A stretch of DNA of 64,000 bases from an uncultured Desulfovibrio sp. (GCA_913063155.1 CAJXYU010000004.1:186001-250000); one strand, 5' to 3'; counted from the stretch's first letter, positions 8,898 through 18,946 are shown. Notes: generated by a model from the sequence alone, not told the origin. Numbers and translations are program-made.

Positions 8898-9618
8898 CCG
8901 CCCTTGCCTTCTTTTCGACCTCCTCGGGGTCGCCCAGATAGTAACTCTTAAGGGGCTTCAATTCCTCATCCAGCTCATAAACCAACGGCACCCCTGTGGG
9001 AATATTCAAAGTGGTGATGCTCGTCTCATCCATGTTATCGAGATATTTGACGAGACCTCGCAGGGAGTTTCCATGGGCCACCACCAGCACCTTCAACCCT
9101 TCCCGAATCTGAGGGGCGATGGTATCGAACCAGTAAGGCATGGTCCGGTCGATGGTCAGTTTGAGGCTTTCGCATTTGGGCAACTCTTCAGGCGCCAACA
9201 ATGCATACCGGCGGTCATTGCCGGGAAAACGCTCGTCCGTCGCCTCCAGTTCCGGCGGTGGGATGTCATAGCTCCTGCGCCAGGTAAAAACCTGCTCATC
9301 TCCGTACTTCTGAGCGGTCTCCGCCTTGTTGAGTCCCTGCAATCCGCCGTAATGGCGTTCGTTGAGCCTCCATGTTCGATGCACGGGCAGCCACATGAGA
9401 TCCATACGGTCAAGCACGATCCAAAGCGTTCTGACGGCTCGCTTGAGCAAAGACGTGTGGCAGATATCAAAAGTATACCCCTGCTCAAGGAGCAGCCTTG
9501 CCCCTTCTTCGGCTTCACTGACGCCCTGCGGAGTGAGATCCACGTCAGTCCACCCCGTAAAACGGTTTTCCAGATTCCAAGTGCTTTGCCCGTGACGGAT
9601 AAGAACGAGTTTATGCAT
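8875..9618 (-). CDS. gpmA: 2,3-bisphosphoglycerate-dependent phosphoglycerate mutase
   Basis: This glycolytic enzyme interconverts 3- and 2-phosphoglycerate through a phosphohistidine. The phosphoacceptor motif [10 protein letters not shown] is at the N-terminus. Substrate-binding blocks [26 protein letters not shown] and the second catalytic histidine in [14 protein letters not shown] are intact. At 247 residues it has the normal length for the dimeric GpmA family. It lies directly upstream of mutY on the minus strand with overlapping ends. Confidence 0.95.
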   Translation of the reverse strand: MHKLVLIRHGQSTWNLENRFTGWTDVDLTPQGVSEAEEGARLLLEQGYTFDICHTSLLKRAVRTLWIVLDRMDLMWLPVHRTWRLNERHYGGLQGLNKAETAQKYGDEQVFTWRRSYDIPPPELEATDERFPGNDRRYALLAPEELPKCESLKLTIDRTMPYWFDTIAPQIREGLKVLVVAHGNSLRGLVKYLDNMDETSITTLNIPTGVPLVYELDEELKPLKSYYLGDPEEVEKKARAVANQAKA

Positions 9619-9709
9619 GGCAATCTCCCGGATCAGTTCATGGTTTTATAGTATGGGAGACTACCACAAAAAAAAGACGGACGAAAAATTATTTTCCGGC
9701 AGACACATG

Positions 9710-12358
9710 TCAATACCGCTTCGGGGCCGATGACCGCATGTCCGCTTCCAGCTGTTCAAAAAGCTCCCGCTTTTTACGCTCGAAACTCGCGGCGCTCTTC
9801 ACTGCAGAGAACATGAGGGCCAGCACGCTGAGAATGATGACCAACCCTTTGGTGAATTCCCACTGTTGGTTTCGAACCGTATCCACTATCCAACTGCCCT
9901 GCACGTCTTTGGTGAAATAGATGAGAGCGGGCACAGCCACCAAGGCAAGGCCCAGCCCCAGCAGTTCGAACCAGATGAAACTTCGGCCGAGCATAAGCAC
10001 GAACAATGTGCTGTCACGAATGATTCTCAAGGTCACGAGTTTCTTCTGCAGTTGATCAATGCGCTCCTCGATCTGCGTCAAGAAATCAAGCGTCTTCCTA
10101 AAATTACCCGCTTCCTTGATCTGCTGGGTCCTGATCCAATTTATTTTCTCAACGCAAAAGTTGAAATCGCGATTGAAGTCCCGCAACAAGGCCGGAAAAG
10201 GAAACCAAGCTGCTTCTTTCTGGATTTCCTTGATACGGTCAATGAGGTATTCAACACTGTTGTTGATCCGCTTCACTTCCAGTGTGATCTGGTTGTCGAG
10301 CTGCTCCTGAAATTTTTCCGCACCGCGGATAAGCTGGCGATAGGCCACAAAGTTGTTGACCTTGCCCACCTTCTGCAATCGCTGCAGATCCTCTGTGGCA
10401 AGCTCGTAGAAGGCATGCCGTTTACTGAACCGTTCATTGATATCCTTAATGAACAACTCGACCTCTTCTCTGGCTTCCTCCGCCCGTGTCTCCACATCAT
10501 GCCAGCGCTCCCACAAGGCGCTCAGAATTTGCACCCTGCCGCGCTCAAGCTCCGGGTCGATGAGAATGCGGTTGAACATATGCGGATCGCGCTGGGTCAA
10601 GTCGAAAAACACATCCATGGCCTGACCGGTAAAGCCCATCTTCACCATGCAGACGGCTTCACGGTACAGGCATTCCAACCAACCGGGCGACAAAACGTGG
10701 GCGCGCTTGAAAATTGAAACCGCGTCCTTGTGGTTTCCTTCCGACTCCTGCAATCGGCCTTGCAAAAACAGGGAATAGGACTGCTGCAATGGAGTATAGC
10801 TGAGACGCTCCGCCTCCTGCCAATGGAATAGAGCCTGACTGTAATCCCCTGACTCCATTGCAAGAAACCCGATCAAAATATGGGGCTGATAACTTCTCTG
10901 AAACTTGAGGGCCGCTTCCTTGGAGAACTCTTCCGCAGCGGGTGTATCGCCATCCTGCAACGCCAACAATCCATTGAGCGTCACATTGGCTTCCTCGGCC
11001 GCCAAAGTCCGGATGCCCTCAGGCCACTCCTTCCCCCGACTCCTCCAAACCAAACGCGCCATTCTCAATTGGACCGGCACGTTGATCTCGAAAATGGTTT
11101 GCATGAGAAGCGCTTCAGCCTTCTTCTCCTTGAGGATGTCCTCCACGGAAGCGGGGAAATTATCAGGATTGATGGCCTTATCCAAAGCCACGACCGCATC
11201 GTTGAGGCTATCCAGGTCCAACCGGCTCAGCTTGTTCCAGACATGTCCCTTGGGAGTCGCAATATATTTGGTGGGGCAATCCTTTGCCGCATGATTTTTC
11301 TGGCCGCAGTAGAAACACTCCCGTCCCTCGGTTTGGACAAGGTTCACCGGCAGCATGACTTCCATGGTGCCGTAGGTCTCATCACCACCGCCTTCCTTAA
11401 GCCGAATATTGCACCAGGAATCCAAAGTCGTCTGTTCGGTGCCATAGCGGGTTTCGTTCAGTTTGAACCAATTGGAAAGCAGAAAAGCGTCTGCATAACG
11501 AAGGTGTGGGAAATCCGGAGTCAGTCTGTTCCAGTCCAAACCCACCTTTTTGGGCAAATCCTCTGTGAAGTTGAGGCCCTGCTGGGATACGGCCGCCATC
11601 ACTATAGGCCAATACTTCTTCTCTTCGCTCCCCTTTGCCTCAATGATCAAATTCAAAATGTCACTGCAAAAGGTTCTGAGCAGACGAATGTTGTCCAGAG
11701 GGAAAAACAGAAAGCCCTCCTTGACATCCGAAATGTACTTGAGACCAAGCCTACGCAAAACATCCTGAATCTCATTAGAGAAATCTCGCCATCCAATGAT
11801 GCTTTCCTTGTCGCCAAGCTTGCCCAAAGGTTTGATGATGAAAAACCAGCGCAACGTGGATTCATAGTCCAAGCCGCTATCTGAATGAAGAAGCTTCCAA
11901 TCCAGGGAAGCAAGACCTTCCATCTTGCCGGCCGGCTTGAGCGACAATCCTTTGACGGCGGTGACCTGTTCGGAAAGCCTGGGATGGATCCAGACCTCAA
12001 ACTCTCCTGGCGCACTGATATGTTGATTCAAAAGCTCCTGGGGAAGAGACAGGGAAATGGACATGTCATACCCCACCAGAAACGTCACCGGAAAAACCTG
12101 ACAAAAAGCACCCAGGGTATTGACCCGCGCCCATATCTGCAACCGGGCGACGGCTCTGAGCACTTCATTGTTCGGGCAAAACCACAACGCCTGGTTGGAT
12201 TCCTCAGCCATGAGCAGAGCACCGTAATCACGCATGGTGTGCTCAATGGCATTATGCATTTTCCCACTCCAGGTCATCCAGACACCCAGGCCGGAACTGA
12301 CCATGCGGGACTGCTCTATTTCAGGCAGGTTCGACAACAACGTTTGAAGACTCGGCAT
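9710..12358 (-). CDS. TPR-repeat membrane protein with a CCHC zinc knuckle
   Basis: This 882-residue protein is not one I recognise. Residues 348-361 form a perfect retroviral-type zinc knuckle, CFYCGQKNHAAKDC (C-X2-C-X4-H-X4-C), which is rare in bacteria. Downstream, residues of about 440-640 contain helical TPR-like repeats (for example HILIGFLAMESGDYSQALFH). A coiled-coil segment with several aromatic/charged helices follows. Two hydrophobic segments near residues 780-850 (FIWFELLGLGLALVAVPAL and GLVIILSVLALMFSAV) would anchor it in the membrane, leaving a large cytoplasmic N-terminus. The ATG at 12358 follows GAGGTG; a TTG one codon earlier is less well spaced. It stands alone between gpmA and a divergent glycosyltransferase gene. 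Function unknown. Confidence 0.7.
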   Translation of the reverse strand: MPSLQTLLSNLPEIEQSRMVSSGLGVWMTWSGKMHNAIEHTMRDYGALLMAEESNQALWFCPNNEVLRAVARLQIWARVNTLGAFCQVFPVTFLVGYDMSISLSLPQELLNQHISAPGEFEVWIHPRLSEQVTAVKGLSLKPAGKMEGLASLDWKLLHSDSGLDYESTLRWFFIIKPLGKLGDKESIIGWRDFSNEIQDVLRRLGLKYISDVKEGFLFFPLDNIRLLRTFCSDILNLIIEAKGSEEKKYWPIVMAAVSQQGLNFTEDLPKKVGLDWNRLTPDFPHLRYADAFLLSNWFKLNETRYGTEQTTLDSWCNIRLKEGGGDETYGTMEVMLPVNLVQTEGRECFYCGQKNHAAKDCPTKYIATPKGHVWNKLSRLDLDSLNDAVVALDKAINPDNFPASVEDILKEKKAEALLMQTIFEINVPVQLRMARLVWRSRGKEWPEGIRTLAAEEANVTLNGLLALQDGDTPAAEEFSKEAALKFQRSYQPHILIGFLAMESGDYSQALFHWQEAERLSYTPLQQSYSLFLQGRLQESEGNHKDAVSIFKRAHVLSPGWLECLYREAVCMVKMGFTGQAMDVFFDLTQRDPHMFNRILIDPELERGRVQILSALWERWHDVETRAEEAREEVELFIKDINERFSKRHAFYELATEDLQRLQKVGKVNNFVAYRQLIRGAEKFQEQLDNQITLEVKRINNSVEYLIDRIKEIQKEAAWFPFPALLRDFNRDFNFCVEKINWIRTQQIKEAGNFRKTLDFLTQIEERIDQLQKKLVTLRIIRDSTLFVLMLGRSFIWFELLGLGLALVAVPALIYFTKDVQGSWIVDTVRNQQWEFTKGLVIILSVLALMFSAVKSAASFERKKRELFEQLEADMRSSAPKRY

Positions 12359-12592
12359 CAATTCACCTCATATGCGCAACAGTATCACACCCTGTGACAC
12401 CCAGAGCGTGACGGCCCCCGGCGGGGCTTGGAGCTTGGAACTCTGATGGATTCTCCTCGAACTTCATACATGCAAATCAGATTCCAATACACAATTCAAG
12501 GAGTTGGACGCTGTCCCCCCTCCTTCGACTTGCCAACTTGGACAGTAACTGTCATTCTTTTGCAAGAATACAGTAACCGCAGGATATTCCCA

Positions 12593-13699
12593 ATGAAAAT
12601 TATACAAGTCGTCAACGTCCGATGGTTCAACGCCACGGCTTGGTACGGCATCTATCTGAGCAAGCTGCTGGCAGACGAAGGGCACGACGTCATTGTCCTT
12701 ACCCAGAAGAATACTCCACCAGACACAATTGCAAGACAATGGGGGCTCAAGACAACCAGTCCGGACCTGAACACCTCCAATCCCCTGAAGCTGGCCGTTA
12801 CCTGCAAAGAAATTATTTCCCTACTTCGTAAATTTCAGCCGGACATAATCAACTGCCATCGAGGCGAAGGCTTTTTTCTCTGGGGGCTGCTCAAAACAGT
12901 AGGATTCGGGTACGGCCTGGTCCGCACCCGAGGCGACCAGCGCCTCCCCAGCAGCGACCCTTTAAACCGTTGGTTGCATGCCTCGGTAGCCGATGCCGTC
13001 GTTGTCACCAACCGAAGGATGGCGAAGCATTTCCTCACCAAAATGAAAACCCCGGAACGCAATCTTTGGCTCATTCACGGCGGTGTTGACCGGAACACGT
13101 TCCGCTTCGACAGGAACAACCGAGAAAGAGTTCGTCGGGAATTCGACTTTATGCCCGAAACAAAAGTCATCGGCATGCTCGGACGTTTTGATACGGTCAA
13201 AGGACACAAAGAGGCCATCGAAGCCATCTCCATCCTTCGCAAGCAGGGCCACTCGGACATTCGGCTCTTTCTTCTCGGCTTCGACACGGCAATGAAATCC
13301 AGCCAGATTGAAAAGTGGCTCAGAGAGTTCGGTATTGAAGACATCACTACCATCAGCGGGAAACGTACTGACATTCCCGCCTGCATCGCGGCTTTGGACC
13401 TGGCAATGGCCCCCTCCCTGTGGTCCGAAGCCATTGCCCGCGCTCCGCTCGAAATCATGTCCGAAGGGTGTCCGCTTGTGGCCTCGGATGTAGGAGTCAT
13501 GCCCGACCTGCTTCCTGAATCAGCCCTGATACAGCCGGGAGACGCCAACTCCCTGGCAGGGAAACTGGCCCGCATTCTGGATGATAACGGTTACAGAAAA
13601 GAGCTTGTGGAGCACCACGATAAAACCATGTCCCAACTTGACGGCTCCGACTTCCTGCGAAGGACTCTCAACCTGTATCACAATCTGAGAGACGCCTAA
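12593..13699 (+). CDS. Glycosyltransferase family 4 (GT-B fold)
   Basis: The 368-residue protein begins MKIIQVVNVRWFNATAWYG, a typical GT4 N-terminal Rossmann start with a ligand loop. It contains LGRFDTVKGHKEAIEAISIL and the EX7E motif EAIARAPLE, which binds the donor sugar nucleotide, followed by GCPLVASDVGVMPDLL. The frame is open upstream to 12428, but only the ATG at 12593 gives the family N-terminus, with AGGA upstream. Likely substrates are cell-surface glycans such as LPS core or O-antigen. It is convergent with the next gene and their stops overlap within CTAA. Confidence 0.8.
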   Translation: MKIIQVVNVRWFNATAWYGIYLSKLLADEGHDVIVLTQKNTPPDTIARQWGLKTTSPDLNTSNPLKLAVTCKEIISLLRKFQPDIINCHRGEGFFLWGLLKTVGFGYGLVRTRGDQRLPSSDPLNRWLHASVADAVVVTNRRMAKHFLTKMKTPERNLWLIHGGVDRNTFRFDRNNRERVRREFDFMPETKVIGMLGRFDTVKGHKEAIEAISILRKQGHSDIRLFLLGFDTAMKSSQIEKWLREFGIEDITTISGKRTDIPACIAALDLAMAPSLWSEAIARAPLEIMSEGCPLVASDVGVMPDLLPESALIQPGDANSLAGKLARILDDNGYRKELVEHHDKTMSQLDGSDFLRRTLNLYHNLRDA

Positions 13700-14643
13700 C
13701 CCCGGCCAAAGAAGCTATCCGTCTTCTGAAGCCGTTCCGCTACCTTGAGAATGGTCAAGGCATAGTCCATGGAATGGTTGTAGCGGTAGATGACCTTACG
13801 CTGGTCCTTGACGGACAGGCCGGGCTTCCAGCCGTGCTCCTTCAAAAAATAGCCGATGCTGAACAAGGCGTCTTCCTCACTGAAAAGGTCCACCTTGCCG
13901 TTCCCGTCACCGTCTCGCCCGTAGTGCAGCGCATTGGACGGCATGAACTGGCACAGGCCTATTGCGCCGTATACGGAGCCGGGAATATTTGTGGGGTCCG
14001 CGCCAATCGCCATGGAATACCTCAACAGAGCCGCCAGCTCCTGATATGCCCAATTCCCCTTCTGCCGCGCGCGTTTTGCAGCCCACCCGCGCATTTCCGG
14101 AGAAAGGTCCTTCGGCATTACATGGTCTTTGATAAGCTTGAAGTCTCCGCCCAGAGCCATGTTGGCCAACACCTCGAACGCCTTTTGATCGCCCGTCATT
14201 CTACCAAGCTTGGTTTCCACAAGATAGACCGCAATAATGATCGGCCCGGGAACTCCGTAAGCGCTTTCAATACGCTTCAGCACGCTGTGATTCTCCCGAA
14301 GCGAGGCATAAGCTCCGGCAAGAAGGATTGGATTGAGATAACGGTCAAGAACTTTCGGCTCGGCGGGCTTGCCTCTCTTCTCCGTATTCAGCTTGGTGGC
14401 AAGCAGCACGTTGACCTTCCGGACCATGATCTGAGGGTTGAACGCAAGGTCGGCTCTCGTAAACGCAGAGCGAACATACGCGGGCTCAAAGCCGTCCGCC
14501 ATAAGCCGCTCCATGAGCGGATCCCAGGAAGAAACAGCGGAAAAAGCCTCGCCGCCCGCCATGGATAAAACCAGAGCCGCCATAAGGGCGGCTCCAAATA
14601 ATGTGTTTGCTTTCGAGAGTTTACAGCCTATCCAAGGGAACAA
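13696..14643 (-). CDS. Lytic murein transglycosylase, SLT_2/MltB-like
   Basis: A signal peptide (FGAALMAALVLSMAGG) leads into a domain with AVYLVETKLGRMTG, whose Glu matches the MltB catalytic acid, and GSVYGAIGLCQFMPSNALHY, a typical goose-lysozyme-like substrate loop. The C-terminus YRYNHSMDYALTILKVAERL is also characteristic. It would cleave glycan strands of peptidoglycan in the periplasm. The frame is open to 14673. I prefer TTG at 14643 because AGGAGG sits nine bases before it, while the ATG at 14670 has no ribosome site. It is convergent with, and overlaps the stop of, the glycosyltransferase gene. Confidence 0.82.
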   Translation of the reverse strand: MFPWIGCKLSKANTLFGAALMAALVLSMAGGEAFSAVSSWDPLMERLMADGFEPAYVRSAFTRADLAFNPQIMVRKVNVLLATKLNTEKRGKPAEPKVLDRYLNPILLAGAYASLRENHSVLKRIESAYGVPGPIIIAVYLVETKLGRMTGDQKAFEVLANMALGGDFKLIKDHVMPKDLSPEMRGWAAKRARQKGNWAYQELAALLRYSMAIGADPTNIPGSVYGAIGLCQFMPSNALHYGRDGDGNGKVDLFSEEDALFSIGYFLKEHGWKPGLSVKDQRKVIYRYNHSMDYALTILKVAERLQKTDSFFGRG

Positions 14644-14834
14644 AAGCCATCTCCTCCTCAAATGAATCATCAATCAATTTGGCCATATCCTTTGGTCCGT
14701 ACTGCCAGCCGCACGCCGTGCAGCATAGAATGACCTCGCGTCAGCCCCTGACTGAAACAAGGCTGTTCCCGCATTTGTCGCATTTCATCCCTCGCTCGTG
14801 GCTGGGGTGTCTATCTGCTTCAAAAAGCGGCATA

Positions 14835-16184
14835 CTACTGAGTGCTCAAATCGGGATTCTTTTCTCCCATGGCCACATACAACTGGGAAAGAGCAGTGTT
14901 GTAGTCGGCCAGGGCGGTGTTGAGTTCCGCTTCGCTGTCGGAGACTCGGGACTGGGCATCCAGCACTTCGGTGTTGGTGCCGACCTGCGCCTGGTAGCGA
15001 GCCACGGCCATCCGGTAAGATTCTCGTGCGGACTCTACGGACTTACGCCCCACACCGATGCGGTCGGCGGCAGCGCGCAGATCCAGCAAAGCCTGTTTGA
15101 CTTCAAACCCGGCATTGAGCCTGGTATCTTCCAGATCGGCCTGCAGTTGGTTGATGGTTTCCTTGCTCTTTTTCCAATCATGGTAGTCAGCGCCCCACTC
15201 GAACATGGTCCAACTCACGTTGACGCCCGCCGTCCAGCTCTCGGAATAGCCTTCTGTCCAATTGTTTCCACCATCAAGGTCGGCGTCGTTACCTTTTTTG
15301 CTGTAATCCAGATCGGCAGTCACTTCAGGGTAAAAGGAACTTGCGGATATTTTGGCGTCCTTCACTGCGATCTCGACGCTTTTCTTGGCGACGGCCAGAT
15401 CGGGACGTCCCTTATAGGCACGCTCCAGGCATTCCTTGAGTTGCAGACTGAACGGCAAGTACTCGAGACTTCCGACATAGTCGACTTCCTGCTCGATGGG
15501 AATGTTGAGCAGGGTATTGAGCTTCGCCTTCTGGGTGGACACGGCATTCTGTGCCGTCAGCAGGTTCTGCTTGGCGGTGGCCAGGTCAACCTCGGCCTGG
15601 AGAACTTCGACGCGGGGCTTCAGCCCCACTTCGTAAAAAGCATTGATGACTTTAAGCTGAGATTCCAGACGCTCAACGGAATCTTCGTTACTTTTCACAT
15701 CCATGCGCCCCTTGAGAAGCTGCAGGAAATTGCTCTGCACGTTCTCGATAACCGTCAGTTCAGTATTGTAAAGTGTATAGTTGCTCTGCTCTTCAGAGAG
15801 TCTTGCCTTCTGGTAGGCGGAGAGCAGGCTGAAGCCCTTGAAAAGAGGCTGGCTCAGGCCGACAGTGCCGTAAAACTGATCCTTGTCTCCATACCCTGTG
15901 GACCGCTTACGGTTGTAATGAGTATATCCATAAGTGGACTTCACCTTGAAGCCGAATTCCCCGAGAGCGGAATTGACACCATACTCTTCGCCCTTCACGG
16001 CGGCGCGCTGGGCAAGAATGGTCGGATTGGCGTCAAGCGCGCGCTCTACACAACGCTGCATGTCAAAAGGACCGCTCAAATCCACAGTTTTTCCCTGCTG
16101 CGCTTCGGCGGCAAAAGTTGTGGCTGCAACCATGAGCAGCGCAAAAACGAAGACAAGCAACTTCACATGTTTTTCCATTTTCAT
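14835..16184 (-). CDS. TolC-family outer-membrane efflux/secretion channel
   Basis: A signal peptide (LLVFVFALLMVAATTFAAEA) precedes two OEP repeats with long amphipathic helices. Sequences such as LRAAADRIGVGRKSVESARE and VGTNTEVLDAQSRVSDSEAE are typical of TolC-family proteins. These form a trimeric beta-barrel and periplasmic tunnel for type I secretion or RND efflux. At 449 residues it has the usual length. The ATG at 16184 is selected because AAAGG lies eight bases upstream; ATG at 16211 is possible. No partner pump or membrane-fusion protein is adjacent, so the exported substrate is unknown. Confidence 0.87.
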   Translation of the reverse strand: MKMEKHVKLLVFVFALLMVAATTFAAEAQQGKTVDLSGPFDMQRCVERALDANPTILAQRAAVKGEEYGVNSALGEFGFKVKSTYGYTHYNRKRSTGYGDKDQFYGTVGLSQPLFKGFSLLSAYQKARLSEEQSNYTLYNTELTVIENVQSNFLQLLKGRMDVKSNEDSVERLESQLKVINAFYEVGLKPRVEVLQAEVDLATAKQNLLTAQNAVSTQKAKLNTLLNIPIEQEVDYVGSLEYLPFSLQLKECLERAYKGRPDLAVAKKSVEIAVKDAKISASSFYPEVTADLDYSKKGNDADLDGGNNWTEGYSESWTAGVNVSWTMFEWGADYHDWKKSKETINQLQADLEDTRLNAGFEVKQALLDLRAAADRIGVGRKSVESARESYRMAVARYQAQVGTNTEVLDAQSRVSDSEAELNTALADYNTALSQLYVAMGEKNPDLSTQ

Positions 16185-16310
16185 CGATAACGCCTTTGGC
16201 ATCAGTGTCATAAGAATACTAAGCCCAACAACAAACTAGTTAGAGTCTTTAGCAGGAGTGGGATGCCCCCGCAACCCCGTTAACATATTATTACAAAGAT
16301 AAAAAGCTAA

Positions 16311-17087
16311 TTACAAAGACAAAAGGGCGCAATCAGCCTGATCGCCCTGCAGCTTCTCCAGCGTATGCCTGAAGGTGGGCAGCAAGGGGGCCAGACACTC
16401 TTTCACAGCCTTTGGACTCCCCGGCATGTTCACGATCAAGGCGTTCCCCAGCGTTCCGGCGACAGCCCGAGAGATGGCGCCGTGCGGCGTCTTTTCAAGA
16501 CTGGCGACAGTCATGGCCCGTTCATATCCCGGCAGACGTTTGTCAATGACGGCCAAGGTTGCCTCGGGGGTGATATCTCTTGGCGCCACCCCGGTTCCCC
16601 CCGTGGTGAGGATAAGATCAAAGCCTTGCTCCAACGCCAGGTTGGTCAGTAATGCCCGCAGCCCATTTATTTCATCTGGAATAACAAACCCCCGCACATG
16701 GCAAAGTTCCAGGGCTCCATCAACAAGTTCTCCGAGAAGCGGGCCGGAAGCGTCCTCTCGCAATCCGGCTGCCCCCTTGTCGCTCATGGTTATCCACGCA
16801 AGAGCGAAGCCGCTGCGGCGTACTTGAACTTCCGAGAAGGCCACGGGCTGTAAATCAGCCAGAGCCAGCAAATCGAAAACCCTCGAAGCGGCGTCTCGGC
16901 CCATGGAAGCCCCCCATCCGACGCCAATCACCTTAAAAATATCCTTCCCTTCCCGGCCGACCATATCCCCGACGCTCAAGGAACAAGGGATACCGGAGTA
17001 TTCCACCCCCTCACCCGTTGCGGCGCACCGGACAATAGCTCCTTTGGCAATGGGACGCTTGACCGATATCATCATGGTTCGAACCAT
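16311..17087 (-). CDS. MogA/MoaB-family molybdopterin adenylyltransferase with N-terminal extension
   Basis: The C-terminal part (about residues 95-250) has the MoCF-binding signature: AWITMSDKGAAGLREDASGP, LILTTGGTGVAPRDITPEAT, LPGYERAM and NALIVNMPGSPKAVKECL. These proteins adenylylate molybdopterin before metal insertion, which supports formate dehydrogenases and similar enzymes. The first 90 residues form an extra domain not found in E. coli MogA (about 195 residues). The start at 17087 lies four bases past an AGGAGG that overlaps the stop of the DUF1614 gene, so the two are coupled. Confidence 0.82.
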   Translation of the reverse strand: MVRTMMISVKRPIAKGAIVRCAATGEGVEYSGIPCSLSVGDMVGREGKDIFKVIGVGWGASMGRDAASRVFDLLALADLQPVAFSEVQVRRSGFALAWITMSDKGAAGLREDASGPLLGELVDGALELCHVRGFVIPDEINGLRALLTNLALEQGFDLILTTGGTGVAPRDITPEATLAVIDKRLPGYERAMTVASLEKTPHGAISRAVAGTLGNALIVNMPGSPKAVKECLAPLLPTFRHTLEKLQGDQADCALLSL

Positions 17088-17095
17088 TGGACCTC

Positions 17096-17848
17096 CTAAA
17101 CGAAAATTACAGCGAGAACGCCGGCCAGGAAAATACCGCCAAACGTACCGGAGCCGCCCAGAGACACGACAGGGGCGCCGATGCTGTGGCGGATGCGGGG
17201 TGTCAGAACCGGCGCCACGCAAGCACCGATGATGGTCCCCAGCGTACCGGACATATAAGCCACAATGGGAGCGACCTCCCTGGGGGAAAGCAACAGGACC
17301 GTCACCAGGGTGATCAGCGCGGGGACAAAGAGGGGAATCCTGAGCCCGTGGACGGCATCCGGGCGAACCAAAGCATAACAGGCCACGGCCACTATCAAAG
17401 AACAGACTCCCGCCCAGACCATTATCATATCGGCAGGGAGCCCCTCTCCGTTCCCATTCAGCACCAACCGCAACAAAAAGGTGGCGCTTAGGATCACCGG
17501 CAGAACACAACCTCCCAAATTGACGACAAACTCCTGCCGTTTGAGTTCATTGGAAGGTTGCTCTATCTGAATCCGACTTGCCCCAAATGGGTCTTGGGAA
17601 AATTCAACGGAACTGGACCGGGAAACCATGACAAGTCGTTGACTGGTGTAAATCGGAATATTCACGGCGCGCCCCAGCAGAATAGCCAGAAGAAGCAGAA
17701 TGCCCTGCCCCGGGGTCACGCCCAGCCGGGAAAAGGCTTCCGTCACGATGCTGACCGGCAAAAAAATGAACAAAAAGAAAAGTGCAAGGAGAAAGAGGAT
17801 GGCGAACACCAGGCCGCCCGTGAAATGAAACTGAGGGGGTCGTATCAT
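17096..17848 (-). CDS. DUF1614-family integral membrane protein
   Basis: The 250-residue protein has about seven hydrophobic helices. It matches the DUF1614 pattern: an N-terminal helix pair, ILLGRAVNIPIYTSQRL, then NLGGCVLPVILSATFLL, and a small-residue-rich C-terminus (APVVSLGGSGTFGGIFLAGV). Function is unknown for the family. GGAAAC precedes the start, and its stop is embedded in the ribosome site of the MogA-like gene, so the pair forms an operon. Confidence 0.72.
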   Translation of the reverse strand: MIRPPQFHFTGGLVFAILFLLALFFLFIFLPVSIVTEAFSRLGVTPGQGILLLLAILLGRAVNIPIYTSQRLVMVSRSSSVEFSQDPFGASRIQIEQPSNELKRQEFVVNLGGCVLPVILSATFLLRLVLNGNGEGLPADMIMVWAGVCSLIVAVACYALVRPDAVHGLRIPLFVPALITLVTVLLLSPREVAPIVAYMSGTLGTIIGACVAPVLTPRIRHSIGAPVVSLGGSGTFGGIFLAGVLAVIFV

Positions 17849-17986
17849 GTTGTTTCCTTGGCAGTGCCCGGAAGCGACTCTGCCGGTTGCTTTTTAAGCC
17901 GGGGCACATATATACTTCGGCCCGCAACGTTGTTGAAGCGATATCCCAACTGAGCAAATAAGTAAAACAATGACCTGTGAGGATTC

Positions 17987-18868
17987 ATGAAAGGCATCAT
18001 CCTGGCCGGGGGCTCCGGCACCAGGCTTCATCCCCTGACAAGAGTCGTCAGCAAGCAGCTCCTGCCAGTCTACGACAAACCAATGATCTATTACCCTTTG
18101 TCAACGCTCATGCTGGCCGGCATCCGAGATATCCTCATCATTTCCACTCCGGTGGATCTTCCCCGCTTCAAGGACCTCCTCGGAGACGGTTCCCAACTCG
18201 GCATCAACCTGTCCTATGCGGAGCAGCCCAAGCCTGAGGGATTGGCCCAAGCCTTCATCATCGGCGAAGACTTCATCGGGGACGATACGGTCTGTCTCAT
18301 CCTGGGCGACAACATATATTACGGCGAAGGGCTCTCCACCATGCTTCAGGAAAGCGCGGCCATGAAAAAAGGCGGAATAGTCTTCAGCTATCCGGTCAGG
18401 GACCCGGAACGCTACGGCGTCGTTGAATTCGACGCGACCCTCAAGGCCATCAGCATCGAGGAAAAGCCTCAAAACCCCAAGTCGAAATACGCCGTGACCG
18501 GCCTTTATTTCTACGACAATGATGTCATTGAAATAGCCAGGAAACTCAAGCCTTCGGCACGCGGCGAACTGGAAATCACGGACGTAAACAACGCCTACCT
18601 GCAGCGAGGCGACCTGGAGGTGCGTATTTTGGGACGAGGCTACGCATGGCTGGACATGGGCACCCACGAGTCCCTTTACGGCGCCGCAGGCTTTGTCCAG
18701 GCCGTACAGGAGCGACAGGGGCATCTGATCTGCTGCGTGGAGGAGGTCGCATACCGTATGGGGTTTATCGGCAGAGAACAGTTGAAAAAACTGGCCTGCG
18801 CGTTGCTCAAAAACGATTATGGCAAATACCTGATTGACATGCTTGAAGATGAAGCGATCTGTGGTTGA
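17987..18868 (+). CDS. rfbA: Glucose-1-phosphate thymidylyltransferase
   Basis: This enzyme makes dTDP-glucose from dTTP and glucose-1-phosphate, the first step of dTDP-rhamnose synthesis. The nucleotide-binding motif [11 protein letters not shown] is at the N-terminus, with [19 protein letters not shown] and GDNIYYG following as in Rml[21 protein letters not shown] and [15 protein letters not shown] complete the family signature. At 293 residues it is full length. GAGG lies seven bases before the ATG. No other rml gene is adjacent, so here it is transcribed alone, ending at a strong terminator. Confidence 0.95.
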   Translation: MKGIILAGGSGTRLHPLTRVVSKQLLPVYDKPMIYYPLSTLMLAGIRDILIISTPVDLPRFKDLLGDGSQLGINLSYAEQPKPEGLAQAFIIGEDFIGDDTVCLILGDNIYYGEGLSTMLQESAAMKKGGIVFSYPVRDPERYGVVEFDATLKAISIEEKPQNPKSKYAVTGLYFYDNDVIEIARKLKPSARGELEITDVNNAYLQRGDLEVRILGRGYAWLDMGTHESLYGAAGFVQAVQERQGHLICCVEEVAYRMGFIGREQLKKLACALLKNDYGKYLIDMLEDEAICG

Positions 18869-18889
18869 TCAGCCACTTTTCAGATACAG

Positions 18890-18925
18890 AAAAAGGCGCG
18901 GCTCTTTTGAGAACCGCGCCTTTTT
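18890..18925. terminator. Bidirectional rho-independent terminator
   Basis: The 12-bp inverted repeat AAAAAGGCGCGG/CCGCGCCTTTTT serves rfbA on the plus strand and the small membrane protein gene on the minus strand; both sides provide T tracts. Confidence 0.85.
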
Positions 18926-18946
18926 CGTTTCCCGGAAAAATCTGAA

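Noticed and set aside
12428-12592. N-terminal extension of the glycosyltransferase
   Set aside because: The extra 55 residues do not resemble the family; the GT4 N-terminus begins at the ATG at 12593.
16290-16325. Tandem short repeat of TTACAAAGAYAAAA
   Set aside because: Only two copies of about 13 bases, one of which is the end of the MogA gene; probably chance in AT-rich DNA.
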